Positions 24,299-32,063 of a stretch of DNA of 64,000 bases are shown here, one piece after another; within the stretch, counting starts at the first letter, position 1, and the number at the start of each line of letters is the position of its first letter. The position numbers and the translations under genes were made by a program. The DNA is from Cellulosimicrobium terreum (GTDB lineage Bacteria > Actinomycetota > Actinomycetes > Actinomycetales > Cellulomonadaceae): the NCBI GenBank assembly GCA_014803435.1, contig JACYFD010000001.1:496001-560000 (forward strand), given 5' to 3'. The notes beneath the pieces are model-generated. The model was not told where the DNA came from. It saw only the letters and a program-made list of their open reading frames with translations, and did not search any database.

Positions 24299-25282
24299 GT
24301 GACCCGACTCGTGCTGCTCCACGGCCGCGACAACCAGGGCCTCGACCCGGAGGAGCTGGAGCGGACGTGGCGCTCCGTCCTCGCCGCGGGGCTCATGGCG
24401 GCCGGGTCGCCGCGGGACATCAGCGACGACGACGCGACGTTCGTCTACTACGGTGACACGCTCGCGGCACTCACGCGCGAGGCCGGCACGAGCGTCCCGC
24501 CCGTCACCGTGCACGCGGTCCCGGGGACACGCACGGAGGCGGTCACGCTCGACCGCCGGCGGGTCGCGGACCTTCCCGACGACGAGCTGGCGTTCCTCGC
24601 CGCCGTCGCCACCGAGGTGCTGCGCGGGGCCGGCACGGACGACGTCCTGGCCCTCGGTGGGCTGGGTGATCTCGGTGGCTGGGTCAACGCGCTGCTGTCC
24701 GCGCTGGACCGTGTCCCCGGGCTCAGCGCGGCCGTGCTCGTGCTGCTCGTGCGCGACGTGTGGGCGTACCTGCACGACCCCGAGGTCAGGAACGTGATCG
24801 ACGACGCCGTCGCCGCCGCGATGCCGACGGACGAGCCGGCCGTCGTCGTCGGGCACTCGCTCGGGTCGGTCGTCGCGTACTCGGTGCTGCGCGAGGACGC
24901 GGGTGCCGGGCGCTGGGACGTCCCGCTGCTCCTGACGCTCGGCTCGCCGCTCGCGATCCGCGGGATCCGCGACGCCCTCGCCACGCGTGCGCCGCTGCGC
25001 GTGCCTGCGCCGGTGGACCGCTGGGTCGCGGTCCGGGACCGGCGCGACCCCCTCGCGCTGCACGGGCTGGGACCGGACGCGTTCCCGCTCGAGCCAGGGC
25101 CGCCGTCGGGCCCGGGCGCGCCGGTCGGCGTCGCGGCGATCGAGGACCTCGTCGTGTCGAACGCCGCGCCGGGGCACCACGCCGCCGCGGTGCTGCTCGA
25201 CGGTCGCGTCCCCGCGGGCTACCTCGCCCTGCCGGAGGTCGCCCGCACCGTCGCCGACGCACTACCCGACGACGCGACGTAG
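24299..25282 (+). CDS. Alpha/beta-hydrolase-like protein
   Basis: 327 residues. It begins with a beta strand and HG loop (RLVLLHGRDNQGL) and carries the nucleophile elbow VVVGHSLGSVVAYSVL (GHSLG, about residues 183-187), as in esterases and lipases. A late SNAAPGHHAA may supply the catalytic His. Cytoplasmic: no signal peptide. GTG at 24299 follows TAGGTT (24286-24291) by seven bases, so the message is probably leaderless. Substrate unknown. Convergent with the lyase gene, with a small hairpin at the junction. Confidence 0.8.
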   Translation: MTRLVLLHGRDNQGLDPEELERTWRSVLAAGLMAAGSPRDISDDDATFVYYGDTLAALTREAGTSVPPVTVHAVPGTRTEAVTLDRRRVADLPDDELAFLAAVATEVLRGAGTDDVLALGGLGDLGGWVNALLSALDRVPGLSAAVLVLLVRDVWAYLHDPEVRNVIDDAVAAAMPTDEPAVVVGHSLGSVVAYSVLREDAGAGRWDVPLLLTLGSPLAIRGIRDALATRAPLRVPAPVDRWVAVRDRRDPLALHGLGPDAFPLEPGPPSGPGAPVGVAAIEDLVVSNAAPGHHAAAVLLDGRVPAGYLALPEVARTVADALPDDAT

Positions 25283-25307
25283 TACCGGGGCCTCGCTGGG
25301 GTACTAC
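25279..25307. terminator. Short hairpin at a convergent gene junction
   Basis: GTAGTACC (25279-25286) pairs with GGTACTAC (25300-25307). It overlaps the last codons of the hydrolase gene and abuts the stop of the opposing lyase gene. The 8-bp stem is modest. Confidence 0.45.
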
Positions 25308-26431
25308 CTCGGCGAGGGGGTGGTGGTGACGCGGAGGTCGGCGACGAAGGCGTCCACGTCGGTCGTCGTCGTGTCCCAGGAGCACATCCAGCGCACCTCG
25401 ACGCGGTCCGGGGTCTCGCCCGGTCCCCAGTCGTAGAACCGGTGGCGCTCGTGCAGACGCTGCGCGACGTCGCGGGGCAGCGTCGCGAACACGGCGTTGG
25501 CCTCGGTCGGTTGCGTCAGCACGATGCCCGACGCCGCGACGGGCGGCCCGTCGTCCGGCAGCGGGACGCCCGTGGCCTGGACGGCTCCCGCGGCGACGAG
25601 GCCGGCCCGGAGCCGGGTGGCCATCACGTTCGCGTTCCGGGCGTTGCGCAGCCACAGCTCGTCGGCGGCGTCCGCGCCGGTCCCGGGCTCGAACAGCGCG
25701 AGGAGCTGGGCGGAGACGTAGCGCAGCTTCGACGCGAGCTGCATCGTGGACTTGCGCACGAACTCGACGCCGTCCACCGACGAGGGGTCGAGCACGACCA
25801 CGGCCTCGCCCAGGGCGAGGCCGTTCTTCGTCCCGCCGAAGGACAGCACGTCGACGCCGACGTCCGTCGTCAGGGCGCGCAGCGGCACGCCCAGCGACGC
25901 CGCGGCGTTCGCGAGGCGCGACCCGTCGAGGTGGACGCGCATGCCCCGTGCGTGCGCGGCGTCGGCGACCGCGCGGATCTGCGCCGGTGTGTACACCGTG
26001 CCCAGCTCCGTCGCCTGCGTGATGGAGACGACGAGGGGCTGCGCGCGGTGCGGGTCACCCAGGTCGGCGGCGAAGCGCTCGACCGCGGACGGGGTCAGCC
26101 GGCCGTCGGGTGCGGGGACGGTCAGGACCTTGATCCCGCCGACCCGCTCGGGCGCCCCGTTCTCGTCGGTGTTCAGGTGCGCGTGCTCGGTCGCGACGAC
26201 GGCCCCCCAGCGCGGCAGCATCGACATCAGGGCGACGACGTTGGCACCTGTGCCGGTGAGCACCGGGAACGCCGTCGCGTCCGGGCCGAACCGGTCCCGC
26301 ACCACGTCCTGGAGCCGCGCCGTCCACGGGTCCTCCCCGTAGGGCACCGCGTGGCCTGCGCTCGCAGCGGCCAGCGCGGCGAGGGCGTCGGGATGGGCGG
26401 GGGCGTAGTTGTCAGACGCGAACGAGGTCAC
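25304..26431 (-). CDS. Low-specificity threonine aldolase / beta-eliminating lyase family
   Basis: 375 residues, PLP-dependent fold type I. Features: the N-terminal SDNYAPAHP, the glycine-rich PVLTGTGANVVALMSM, MRVHLDGSRLANAA (Asp binding the pyridine N), and SFGGTKNGLALGEAVV with the Schiff-base Lys. These match the threonine aldolase family, which splits L-threonine or allo-threonine to glycine and acetaldehyde. GTG at 26431 follows TACCCT (26444-26439) by seven bases, giving a likely leaderless mRNA. Divergent from the small Pro-rich gene at 26531. Confidence 0.9.
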   Translation of the reverse strand: MTSFASDNYAPAHPDALAALAAASAGHAVPYGEDPWTARLQDVVRDRFGPDATAFPVLTGTGANVVALMSMLPRWGAVVATEHAHLNTDENGAPERVGGIKVLTVPAPDGRLTPSAVERFAADLGDPHRAQPLVVSITQATELGTVYTPAQIRAVADAAHARGMRVHLDGSRLANAAASLGVPLRALTTDVGVDVLSFGGTKNGLALGEAVVVLDPSSVDGVEFVRKSTMQLASKLRYVSAQLLALFEPGTGADAADELWLRNARNANVMATRLRAGLVAAGAVQATGVPLPDDGPPVAASGIVLTQPTEANAVFATLPRDVAQRLHERHRFYDWGPGETPDRVEVRWMCSWDTTTTDVDAFVADLRVTTTPSPR

Positions 26432-26530
26432 GCACCCCAGGGTAGGTCGCCGCGCGCGAGCGGACGGGCCCGGGTCTAGCGTCGGGAACGACGCCGGTAC
26501 GGCGTCCCGCACGCACACGGAGGTGCCGTC

Positions 26531-26740
26531 ATGACCGTCCCCGATCCCGCGCACGACGAACCGACCGTCGGGCCGCCGTCGTCCCCCGGTTCGCCGCCGG
26601 AACCTCGACCCGGCGAGCCCGAGCCCGTCACCCCGCGGTCGCCCGGGCCGCCGGCGGAACCGCGGCCCAGCGAGCCCGAGCCCGTCACCCCGCGGTCGCC
26701 CGGGCCGCCGCCGGACCCCGACGAGCCGACGCACGACTGA
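26531..26740 (+). CDS. Small Pro-rich protein with 19-residue repeats (possible gene)
   Basis: 69 codons, ATG at 26531 with ACGGAGGTGCC ideally placed upstream and a TAGCGT -10-like box near 26476. About a third of residues are Pro and many are acidic; the unit EPEPVTPRSPGPP occurs twice with a 19-codon period. No family. The good ribosome-binding site favours a real gene, but the low complexity and lack of homology knowledge keep the confidence low. Confidence 0.45.
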   Translation: MTVPDPAHDEPTVGPPSSPGSPPEPRPGEPEPVTPRSPGPPAEPRPSEPEPVTPRSPGPPPDPDEPTHD

Positions 26741-26752
26741 CCGCCGTCGACG

Positions 26753-28456
26753 TCACAGGACCCGGCGCGACCCCGGACAGGTGACGCGCAGCCAGCGGAA
26801 GCCGTAGCCGTCGAGCCGGACCTCGGCGGTCCCGGCCGCGGTGGGCTCGACGTCCTCGTGGTCGAGGAGGTCCACGAGCCGGGTGCCCTCGGGCAGCTCG
26901 CCGAGCGCGAGCGGCACGACAGCGGGATCGGGCGAGAGGTTGTGCAGCGTGAGCATCGACGCGTCCTGCCAGGTGGTGCGCAGCACGAGGACCGAGGCCA
27001 CCGGCTGGTCCAGCACCTCGACGTCGCCCCAGCCCAGCTCGGGGCAGTCGCGGTACCGGTGCGCGAGCAGCCGCACGAACGACAGGAGCGAGTCGGGGTC
27101 GCGCTGCTGGTCGGCGACGTTGACGTGCTCGGGTGCGTACCCGTCGTCGGGCAGGGGGGCGGTGAGGCGCCGTGCGGGAGCGCGCGAGAACCCACCGTTC
27201 GCCCCGGAGGTCCACTGCATGGGGGTGCGCACGGCGAGACGGCCCGGAACGTCCAGGTTCTCGCCCATCCCGATCTCCTCGCCGTAGAACAGCACGGGGG
27301 TCCCTGGCAGCGCGAAGAGCAGCGAGTAGACCATCCGCAGCCGACGCGGCTCTCCGCCCAGCATCGGTGGCAGCCGGCGACGGAGCCCGCGCCCGTAGAG
27401 CTGCATCTCCTCCTCCGGGCCGAACGCGGCGAAGACCTCGGCGCGCTCGTCGTCGGTGAGCTTGTCGAGGGTGAGCTCGTCGTGGTTGCGCACGAACGTC
27501 GCCCACTGGGTGTCGCGCGGGATCGGGGGGCGGGACCGCAGCGACGCGGCGAGCGGTCCGGCGTCGTGGCGCGCGAACGCCAGGTACATCGCCTGCATCG
27601 CGTTGAAGTCGAACTGCATCGTCAGCTCGGTGCTCGTCACGCCGCCCGGGTCGGCGTCGCCGGGCTGCCCGTCGCCGAAGAACCGTGCCTGGTCCGGGTA
27701 GGGCAGGTTGACCTCTCCCATGAGGATGGCGTCGCCGGAGCGGCGGCCGAGGAACGCGCGCAGCACGCGGAGCATGTCGTGGGGGTCCTCGATCTCGTCG
27801 CCAGGGTTGGCGGCCGCGTCGGTCAGCGCGAACGGGACCGCGTCGACGCGGAAGCCCGAGATGCCGAGCTCGAGCCAGAAGCCGATCGTCTTGGCGATGG
27901 CGTCCCGCACGGCCGGGTTCGCGGTGTTGAGGTCCGGCTGGTGGCGGTAGAACCGGTGCCGGTACCACTCGCCGGTCTTCTCGTCGAGGGTCCAGATCCC
28001 CTCCTCCTGGTCGGGGAAGACGACCTGCTCCTTCGTGGACGGCGGCTCGTCGGAGCGCCACACGTAGAAGTCGCGGAACGGGCCGTCGGTCGATCGGCGC
28101 GCGCTGCGGAACCAGGGGTGGCGGTCGGAGGTGTGGTTGATGACGAGGTCGACGATGACGCGGATACCGCGGTCCCGGGCCGTGCGGACCAGCTCGACGA
28201 CGTCACCCAGGTCCCCCAGGCGCGGGTCGACGCCGAGGAAGTCGGTGATGTCGTAGCCGTCGTCCCGCTCCGCGGTCGGGTAGAACGGCATGAGCCACAG
28301 GCAGGTCACGCCGAGGTCGGCAAGATGGTCGAGCCGCTGCACGAGGCCGGGGAAGTCGCCGACGCCGTCGTCGTCCCAGTCCATGTAGGTCTCGACGTCC
28401 AGGCAGTAGACGACGGCGTTCTTCCACCAGAGGTCGCCGGTGTCGCTGATCCTCAT
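26753..28456 (-). CDS. GH13 family enzyme (trehalose synthase / alpha-glucosidase-like)
   Basis: 567 residues. GH13 signatures in order: VIVDLVINHTSDRHPWF (about 100-116), ISGFRVDAVPF (nucleophile D205), ILMGEVN (acid/base E248), FVRNHDEL (D326), then the EEIGMGENL segment and a C-terminal beta domain. The YDITDF and DLVINHTS context resembles trehalose synthase and oligo-glucosidase subfamilies, so it probably acts on maltose, trehalose or short alpha-glucans in the cytoplasm (no signal peptide). ATG at 28456 overlaps the stop of the upstream flavoprotein gene (ATGA), so the two are tightly coupled. Confidence 0.9.
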   Translation of the reverse strand: MRISDTGDLWWKNAVVYCLDVETYMDWDDDGVGDFPGLVQRLDHLADLGVTCLWLMPFYPTAERDDGYDITDFLGVDPRLGDLGDVVELVRTARDRGIRVIVDLVINHTSDRHPWFRSARRSTDGPFRDFYVWRSDEPPSTKEQVVFPDQEEGIWTLDEKTGEWYRHRFYRHQPDLNTANPAVRDAIAKTIGFWLELGISGFRVDAVPFALTDAAANPGDEIEDPHDMLRVLRAFLGRRSGDAILMGEVNLPYPDQARFFGDGQPGDADPGGVTSTELTMQFDFNAMQAMYLAFARHDAGPLAASLRSRPPIPRDTQWATFVRNHDELTLDKLTDDERAEVFAAFGPEEEMQLYGRGLRRRLPPMLGGEPRRLRMVYSLLFALPGTPVLFYGEEIGMGENLDVPGRLAVRTPMQWTSGANGGFSRAPARRLTAPLPDDGYAPEHVNVADQQRDPDSLLSFVRLLAHRYRDCPELGWGDVEVLDQPVASVLVLRTTWQDASMLTLHNLSPDPAVVPLALGELPEGTRLVDLLDHEDVEPTAAGTAEVRLDGYGFRWLRVTCPGSRRVL

Positions 28457-29445
28457 GAGCGCACCCCCGCCCCGGCGGTGGGAGCGGCCGCGCGCAGCCG
28501 CGGCACGATCTCCGCTCCCGCCGCGTCGAGGAACGCGTCCTGCTGCCGGCCGACATGGTGCAGGTAGACCGCGTCGAACCCGCACGCGACCATGTCGGCG
28601 ACACGGTCCGCGAGCCGCTGCGCGTCGTGCTCGACGAGCACGGTGCCACGCACCTCCTCGGGCCGGACGAGGCCCGCGACGGCGTCGTACTGCTCGGGTG
28701 TCTCGAGGTGCCAGCTCACGCTGGGCGGCAGGAGGTTCGAGCGCCACTGGTCGTGCGCGACGGCGAAGGCGGCCTCGTCGTCGGCTCCCCACGCCACGTG
28801 GACCTGGAGCGCCAGGTCGCCCCGGCCGCCCGCGTCGCGGTACGCGTCGACGACCCTTCGCAGCGACTCCACCGGCTGGTTCACCGTGACGAGTCCGTCC
28901 GCCCAGTCGGCGTGCCGGCGCGCCGTCTCGGCGGTGACGGCAGGGCCGATCAGCAGCGGATCGACGTCGGGCAGCGACCAGACGCGCGCCCGGTCCACGG
29001 TGACGCGCCCGTGGTGCGTGACCTCCTCGCCCGCGAGCAGCGCGCGGATCACCTCGACGCACTCGCGCAGGCGCTCGTCGCGCTCGGCCTTGGTGGGCCA
29101 GCGGTCACCCGTCACGTGCTCGTTCATCGCCTCGCCCGAGCCGAGCGCGGCCCAGAAGCGGCCCGGGAACATCGAGCCCAGCGTCGCGATCGCCTGGGCG
29201 AGTATCACCGGGTGGTAGCGCTGGCCCGGCGCGGTCACGACGCCGAACGGCAGGCGGGTCGTCGCGAGCGCCGCACCGAGCCACGACCACGCGAAGCCCG
29301 ACTCGCCCTGCCGCGCGCTCCACGGCGCGAGGTGGTCGGAGCACATCGCCGCGTCGAAGCCGACGTCCTGGGCTCGCTGCGCGGCCGCGAGCAGCGGGCC
29401 GGGCGCGATCTGCTCGTGGGAGGAATGGAATCCGAGTGTGACCAT
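28453..29445 (-). CDS. Luciferase-like (LLM class) flavin-dependent oxidoreductase
   Basis: 330 residues with the TIM-barrel pattern of bacterial luciferase-like monooxygenases and F420/FMN-dependent enzymes: LGFHSSHEQIAPGPLL, CSDHLAPWSARQGESGFAW, GVVTAPGQRYHPVILAQAIATLGSM in pieces, and FWAALGSGEAMNEHV. Resembles the non-F420 subgroup often found beside GH13 trehalose-synthase-like genes. Its stop overlaps the GH13 start. Cofactor (FMN or F420) and substrate cannot be told from sequence. VanZ gene is divergent. Confidence 0.85.
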   Translation of the reverse strand: MVTLGFHSSHEQIAPGPLLAAAQRAQDVGFDAAMCSDHLAPWSARQGESGFAWSWLGAALATTRLPFGVVTAPGQRYHPVILAQAIATLGSMFPGRFWAALGSGEAMNEHVTGDRWPTKAERDERLRECVEVIRALLAGEEVTHHGRVTVDRARVWSLPDVDPLLIGPAVTAETARRHADWADGLVTVNQPVESLRRVVDAYRDAGGRGDLALQVHVAWGADDEAAFAVAHDQWRSNLLPPSVSWHLETPEQYDAVAGLVRPEEVRGTVLVEHDAQRLADRVADMVACGFDAVYLHHVGRQQDAFLDAAGAEIVPRLRAAAPTAGAGVRS

Positions 29446-29564
29446 GGCGCCCAGTAGAACCAGTCTGGCGGTGACCCGCGCGGCGAGGGGAGGAACCGGT
29501 GCAGATCGGATGAGGATCCGGCGAGCGCGAGGGCGGACGCGCCGCCGGTACCTACGCTGTGGCG

Positions 29565-30056
29565 ATGCGCATGCTGACCTGGACGTTCGCCGTCTATCTC
29601 GGGGCGGTCCTCGTCGTGACGCTGTGGCCCTCGCCCCAGTCCACGACGGCGCCCGGCTGGGCGACGGCGACGCTGGACGTCCTGCGCGGGCTCGGCGTCC
29701 CGATGACGCTGCCGGTCCTGGAGGCCTCGGCGAACGTCGTGATGTTCCTGCCGTTCGGCCTGCTCGGCGTGCCGCTCGTGCACGGGCGGAGCCGGGCGCG
29801 CCGGGACGTGCCGGGTGCCGCTGCGTCGCCGTGGCGCGCGCTGGTGATCGTGACGCTCGCCGGGGCGGCGCTGTCGACGGCGATCGAGCTGACCCAGCAC
29901 CTGCTGCCCGGCCGCGTCCCGACCGTGCAGGACGTGGTGCTCAACACCGTGGGCGCCCTGCTCGGAGGACTGCTCGTCACGCTCCTCGTGCTCAGGAGGT
30001 CGGGACGGGGAACGACCCCTCGCCGTCGCACGCCGCAGGGTCGACCGGCACCGTGA
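29565..30056 (+). CDS. VanZ family membrane protein
   Basis: 163 residues, four hydrophobic segments (about 5-22, 45-62, 88-104, 125-145), with VanZ-family features: LWPSPQ, ASANVVMFLPFGLLGVPL, ALSTAIELTQHLLPGR and QDVVLNTVGALLGG. VanZ-like proteins alter tolerance to glycopeptide or lipid-II-binding drugs in some hosts; most are of unknown role. ATG at 29565 follows TACGCT (29553-29558) by six bases (leaderless). Its last 65 bases overlap the end of the opposing lipoprotein gene. Confidence 0.85.
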   Translation: MRMLTWTFAVYLGAVLVVTLWPSPQSTTAPGWATATLDVLRGLGVPMTLPVLEASANVVMFLPFGLLGVPLVHGRSRARRDVPGAAASPWRALVIVTLAGAALSTAIELTQHLLPGRVPTVQDVVLNTVGALLGGLLVTLLVLRRSGRGTTPRRRTPQGRPAP

Positions 30057-30495
30057 CCGACAGCGACGACGTCTGCTCCGACGCGACGACGACCTCCGCG
30101 CCGTCGTCGTCCGACGCGTCCGCCACGACGGCGCCGCCCTCCACGGACTCGCCGTCGCCCAGCTCCGAGAACCCGTGCTCCGCGAGCACCGGGTCGAGGG
30201 CGGACGCGACGTCGTCCGTCGACCCGTCGTCCGCCGCCAGGTACTGCTGCGTCGTCGCGCGGGGCAGGACGAGGGTGCACGACCCGTCCTCCCCGGACAG
30301 GCTCGCCTCACCGGTCGTGTCCCACCCGGCGGGGCCGCCGAGCGCCGCGACCAGGTCCTCCTGGACGTCGGCATAGGTCGCCGCGGCGTCGGCCGGGTCG
30401 AGGGTCGCCGGCGCGTCGCAGCCCGTCACGACGAGGGCGAGCGGGACCGTGAGGAGCAGGGAGCTCGCCCGGACGGCGAGGCGGCGCGGCGGCAT
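29992..30495 (-). CDS. Putative lipoprotein of unknown function
   Basis: 167 residues. A signal peptide with lipobox VVTGC (Cys about 27) is followed by an acidic extracytoplasmic domain with two further Cys (SCTLVLP and AACDGEG) that may pair. No family recognised. ATG at 30495 is preceded by TACGTT (30507-30502) six bases upstream (leaderless). The 3' end runs antisense into the last 65 bases of the VanZ gene. Confidence 0.75.
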   Translation of the reverse strand: MPPRRLAVRASSLLLTVPLALVVTGCDAPATLDPADAAATYADVQEDLVAALGGPAGWDTTGEASLSGEDGSCTLVLPRATTQQYLAADDGSTDDVASALDPVLAEHGFSELGDGESVEGGAVVADASDDDGAEVVVASEQTSSLSVTVPVDPAACDGEGSFPVPTS

Positions 30496-30580
30496 GGGGC
30501 GAACGTAGCAGCCACGGGTCCGGGGGCAACGGGTAGTGGTCCCCATGTCACGGGAGGCGGCCCGTGGCTACGGTGGCGCG

Positions 30581-31711
30581 GTGGACGACGCCGTGTCACG
30601 AGCGTCCGGGCTGAACGGGGTACTGATGGGCGGGATGTACGGAGCCGACGTCGCGGAGCTGCGACGGCTCGGTGGTGCGGTCGCGGACGCGGCGACACGG
30701 CTCCAGGAGGCGCGGCACGCGGTCGACGGTGCACTGTCGTCGGTCCCGTGGTCCGGTCCCGACGGCGACGGGTTCCGCACGGAGTGGTCGGACCGGCAGG
30801 CCGTCCTCCTCGCCCGCTGCGTCGACCTCCTGACCGACGTCGCGACCACGGTCCGCACGAACGCCGACCAGCAGGAGGGCACGAGCACCGACGGCGTCGC
30901 GGGGGGCCGCGGGCCTGGCGGCCCGGGTTCCGGCGGTGGCCCCGGGGGCGGGGGCGGCGACCGCGGTGGCGAGGACCTGCCCGGCAACCCGGACCTCGGC
31001 GACTACGGGACCTGGGTCGACGTCCCGCCGAACATCCCGCTCGACGACAACGCGATCGACCCCAACGAGATCAACCAGCAGACGCTGGGGGACTGCTGGC
31101 TGCTCGCGGCGCTCGGCGCGGTCGCGTCCGACGACCCGCAGTGGATCCGTGACCACATGCAGCTCAACCCCGACGGGACGTGGACCGTCACGATGTACAA
31201 GGACGGAGAACCGGTGGAGATCACCGTCGAGCCCGAGGTCGCGTCGCAGGGTGCGATGGACCCGAACGGGGACCCGAGCTGGGTGTCGATCTACGAGAAG
31301 GCGGCCGCCGAGTACTGGGGCGGGGAGTACGAGGACCTCGACGGCGGGTACTCGAGCGACGCGTTCGAGGCCATCACGGGGGCCGAGGCCTCGAGCTCGG
31401 GGGACGCGAGCCTCGAGGACCTCCAGGACCGCCTCCAGGACGGGCCGGTCGCCCTGGGCACGGAGGGGGAGGGCGGCTGGTGGCCCTTCGGCGACGAGGT
31501 CGACGACTCCCGCATCGTGCCGGACCACGCGTACGTCGTCGACCGGGTCGAGGAGCGCGACGGCGAGCTGATGGTGCACGTCGTCAACCCGTGGGGTCCG
31601 GGCGACCACCCGCAGGACGACGGGAGCAACAAGATCGGTGACATGTGGCTGACCCAGCAGGAGTACGACGAGAACTTCGACACCGTCTACTCGGTGCCGT
31701 CGACGAGGTAG
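30581..31711 (+). CDS. WXG100-like / calpain-type cysteine protease fusion (candidate secreted effector)
   Basis: 376 residues. Residues 1-100 are alpha-helical with a central WSG turn (57-59), like WXG100 proteins sent through type VII (ESX) secretion. A Gly-rich linker (108-130) leads to a calpain-type domain (about 145-375) with all three catalytic positions: QTLGDCWLLAAL (C172), VPDHAYVV (H316) and VVNPWGP (N336). GTG at 30581 is chosen because TACGGT (30569-30574) ends six bases before it, as for other leaderless genes here; ATG at 30545 would add 12 residues. The layout is that of polymorphic toxins: secretion domain, flexible linker, enzymatic end. The small gene right after it could be an immunity protein. 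Confidence 0.82.
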   Translation: MDDAVSRASGLNGVLMGGMYGADVAELRRLGGAVADAATRLQEARHAVDGALSSVPWSGPDGDGFRTEWSDRQAVLLARCVDLLTDVATTVRTNADQQEGTSTDGVAGGRGPGGPGSGGGPGGGGGDRGGEDLPGNPDLGDYGTWVDVPPNIPLDDNAIDPNEINQQTLGDCWLLAALGAVASDDPQWIRDHMQLNPDGTWTVTMYKDGEPVEITVEPEVASQGAMDPNGDPSWVSIYEKAAAEYWGGEYEDLDGGYSSDAFEAITGAEASSSGDASLEDLQDRLQDGPVALGTEGEGGWWPFGDEVDDSRIVPDHAYVVDRVEERDGELMVHVVNPWGPGDHPQDDGSNKIGDMWLTQQEYDENFDTVYSVPSTR

Positions 31712-31719
31712 GAGCGGCC

Positions 31720-32013
31720 ATGGACCACGCCGAGGAGCAGGTCACGACGATCCGGGCCAGGCAGGGCTCGCAGCCGCGGTTCGCCGACGTCAAGGTCGGC
31801 GTCATGCGCATCGGGGTGCGGGGCGACCGCGCCCTCGTCCAGCTCGCCGTGCGGTCGCCGCGCGGCGAGGACGTCGTCGTCGTGGACGAGGGCGACGGGA
31901 TCGACCTGCACGGGACGGGGCTGCTGCACGTCGACGAGGTCCACGGGCAGGAGGGGACCACCCGGGGCGACGTCGTGCTGACGTTCGACCCGACGCGCAA
32001 GGTCCCGTCCTGA
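31720..32013 (+). CDS. Small protein after the calpain gene (possible immunity/inhibitor)
   Basis: 97 residues, beginning MDHAEEQVTTIRARQG, mostly beta-strand pattern after residue 20 (FADVKVGVMRIGVRGDRALVQLAV). No signal peptide, acidic overall. ATG at 31720 has GGAG five bases upstream and lies eight bases after the protease stop, so it is co-transcribed. No family recognised; position after a putative secreted toxin suggests immunity or a regulator. Confidence 0.7.
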   Translation: MDHAEEQVTTIRARQGSQPRFADVKVGVMRIGVRGDRALVQLAVRSPRGEDVVVVDEGDGIDLHGTGLLHVDEVHGQEGTTRGDVVLTFDPTRKVPS

Positions 32014-32063
32014 CGACCGGGACGACGCCCTGACGCCGTCCGTGACGAGACCGCCACGGGCCG

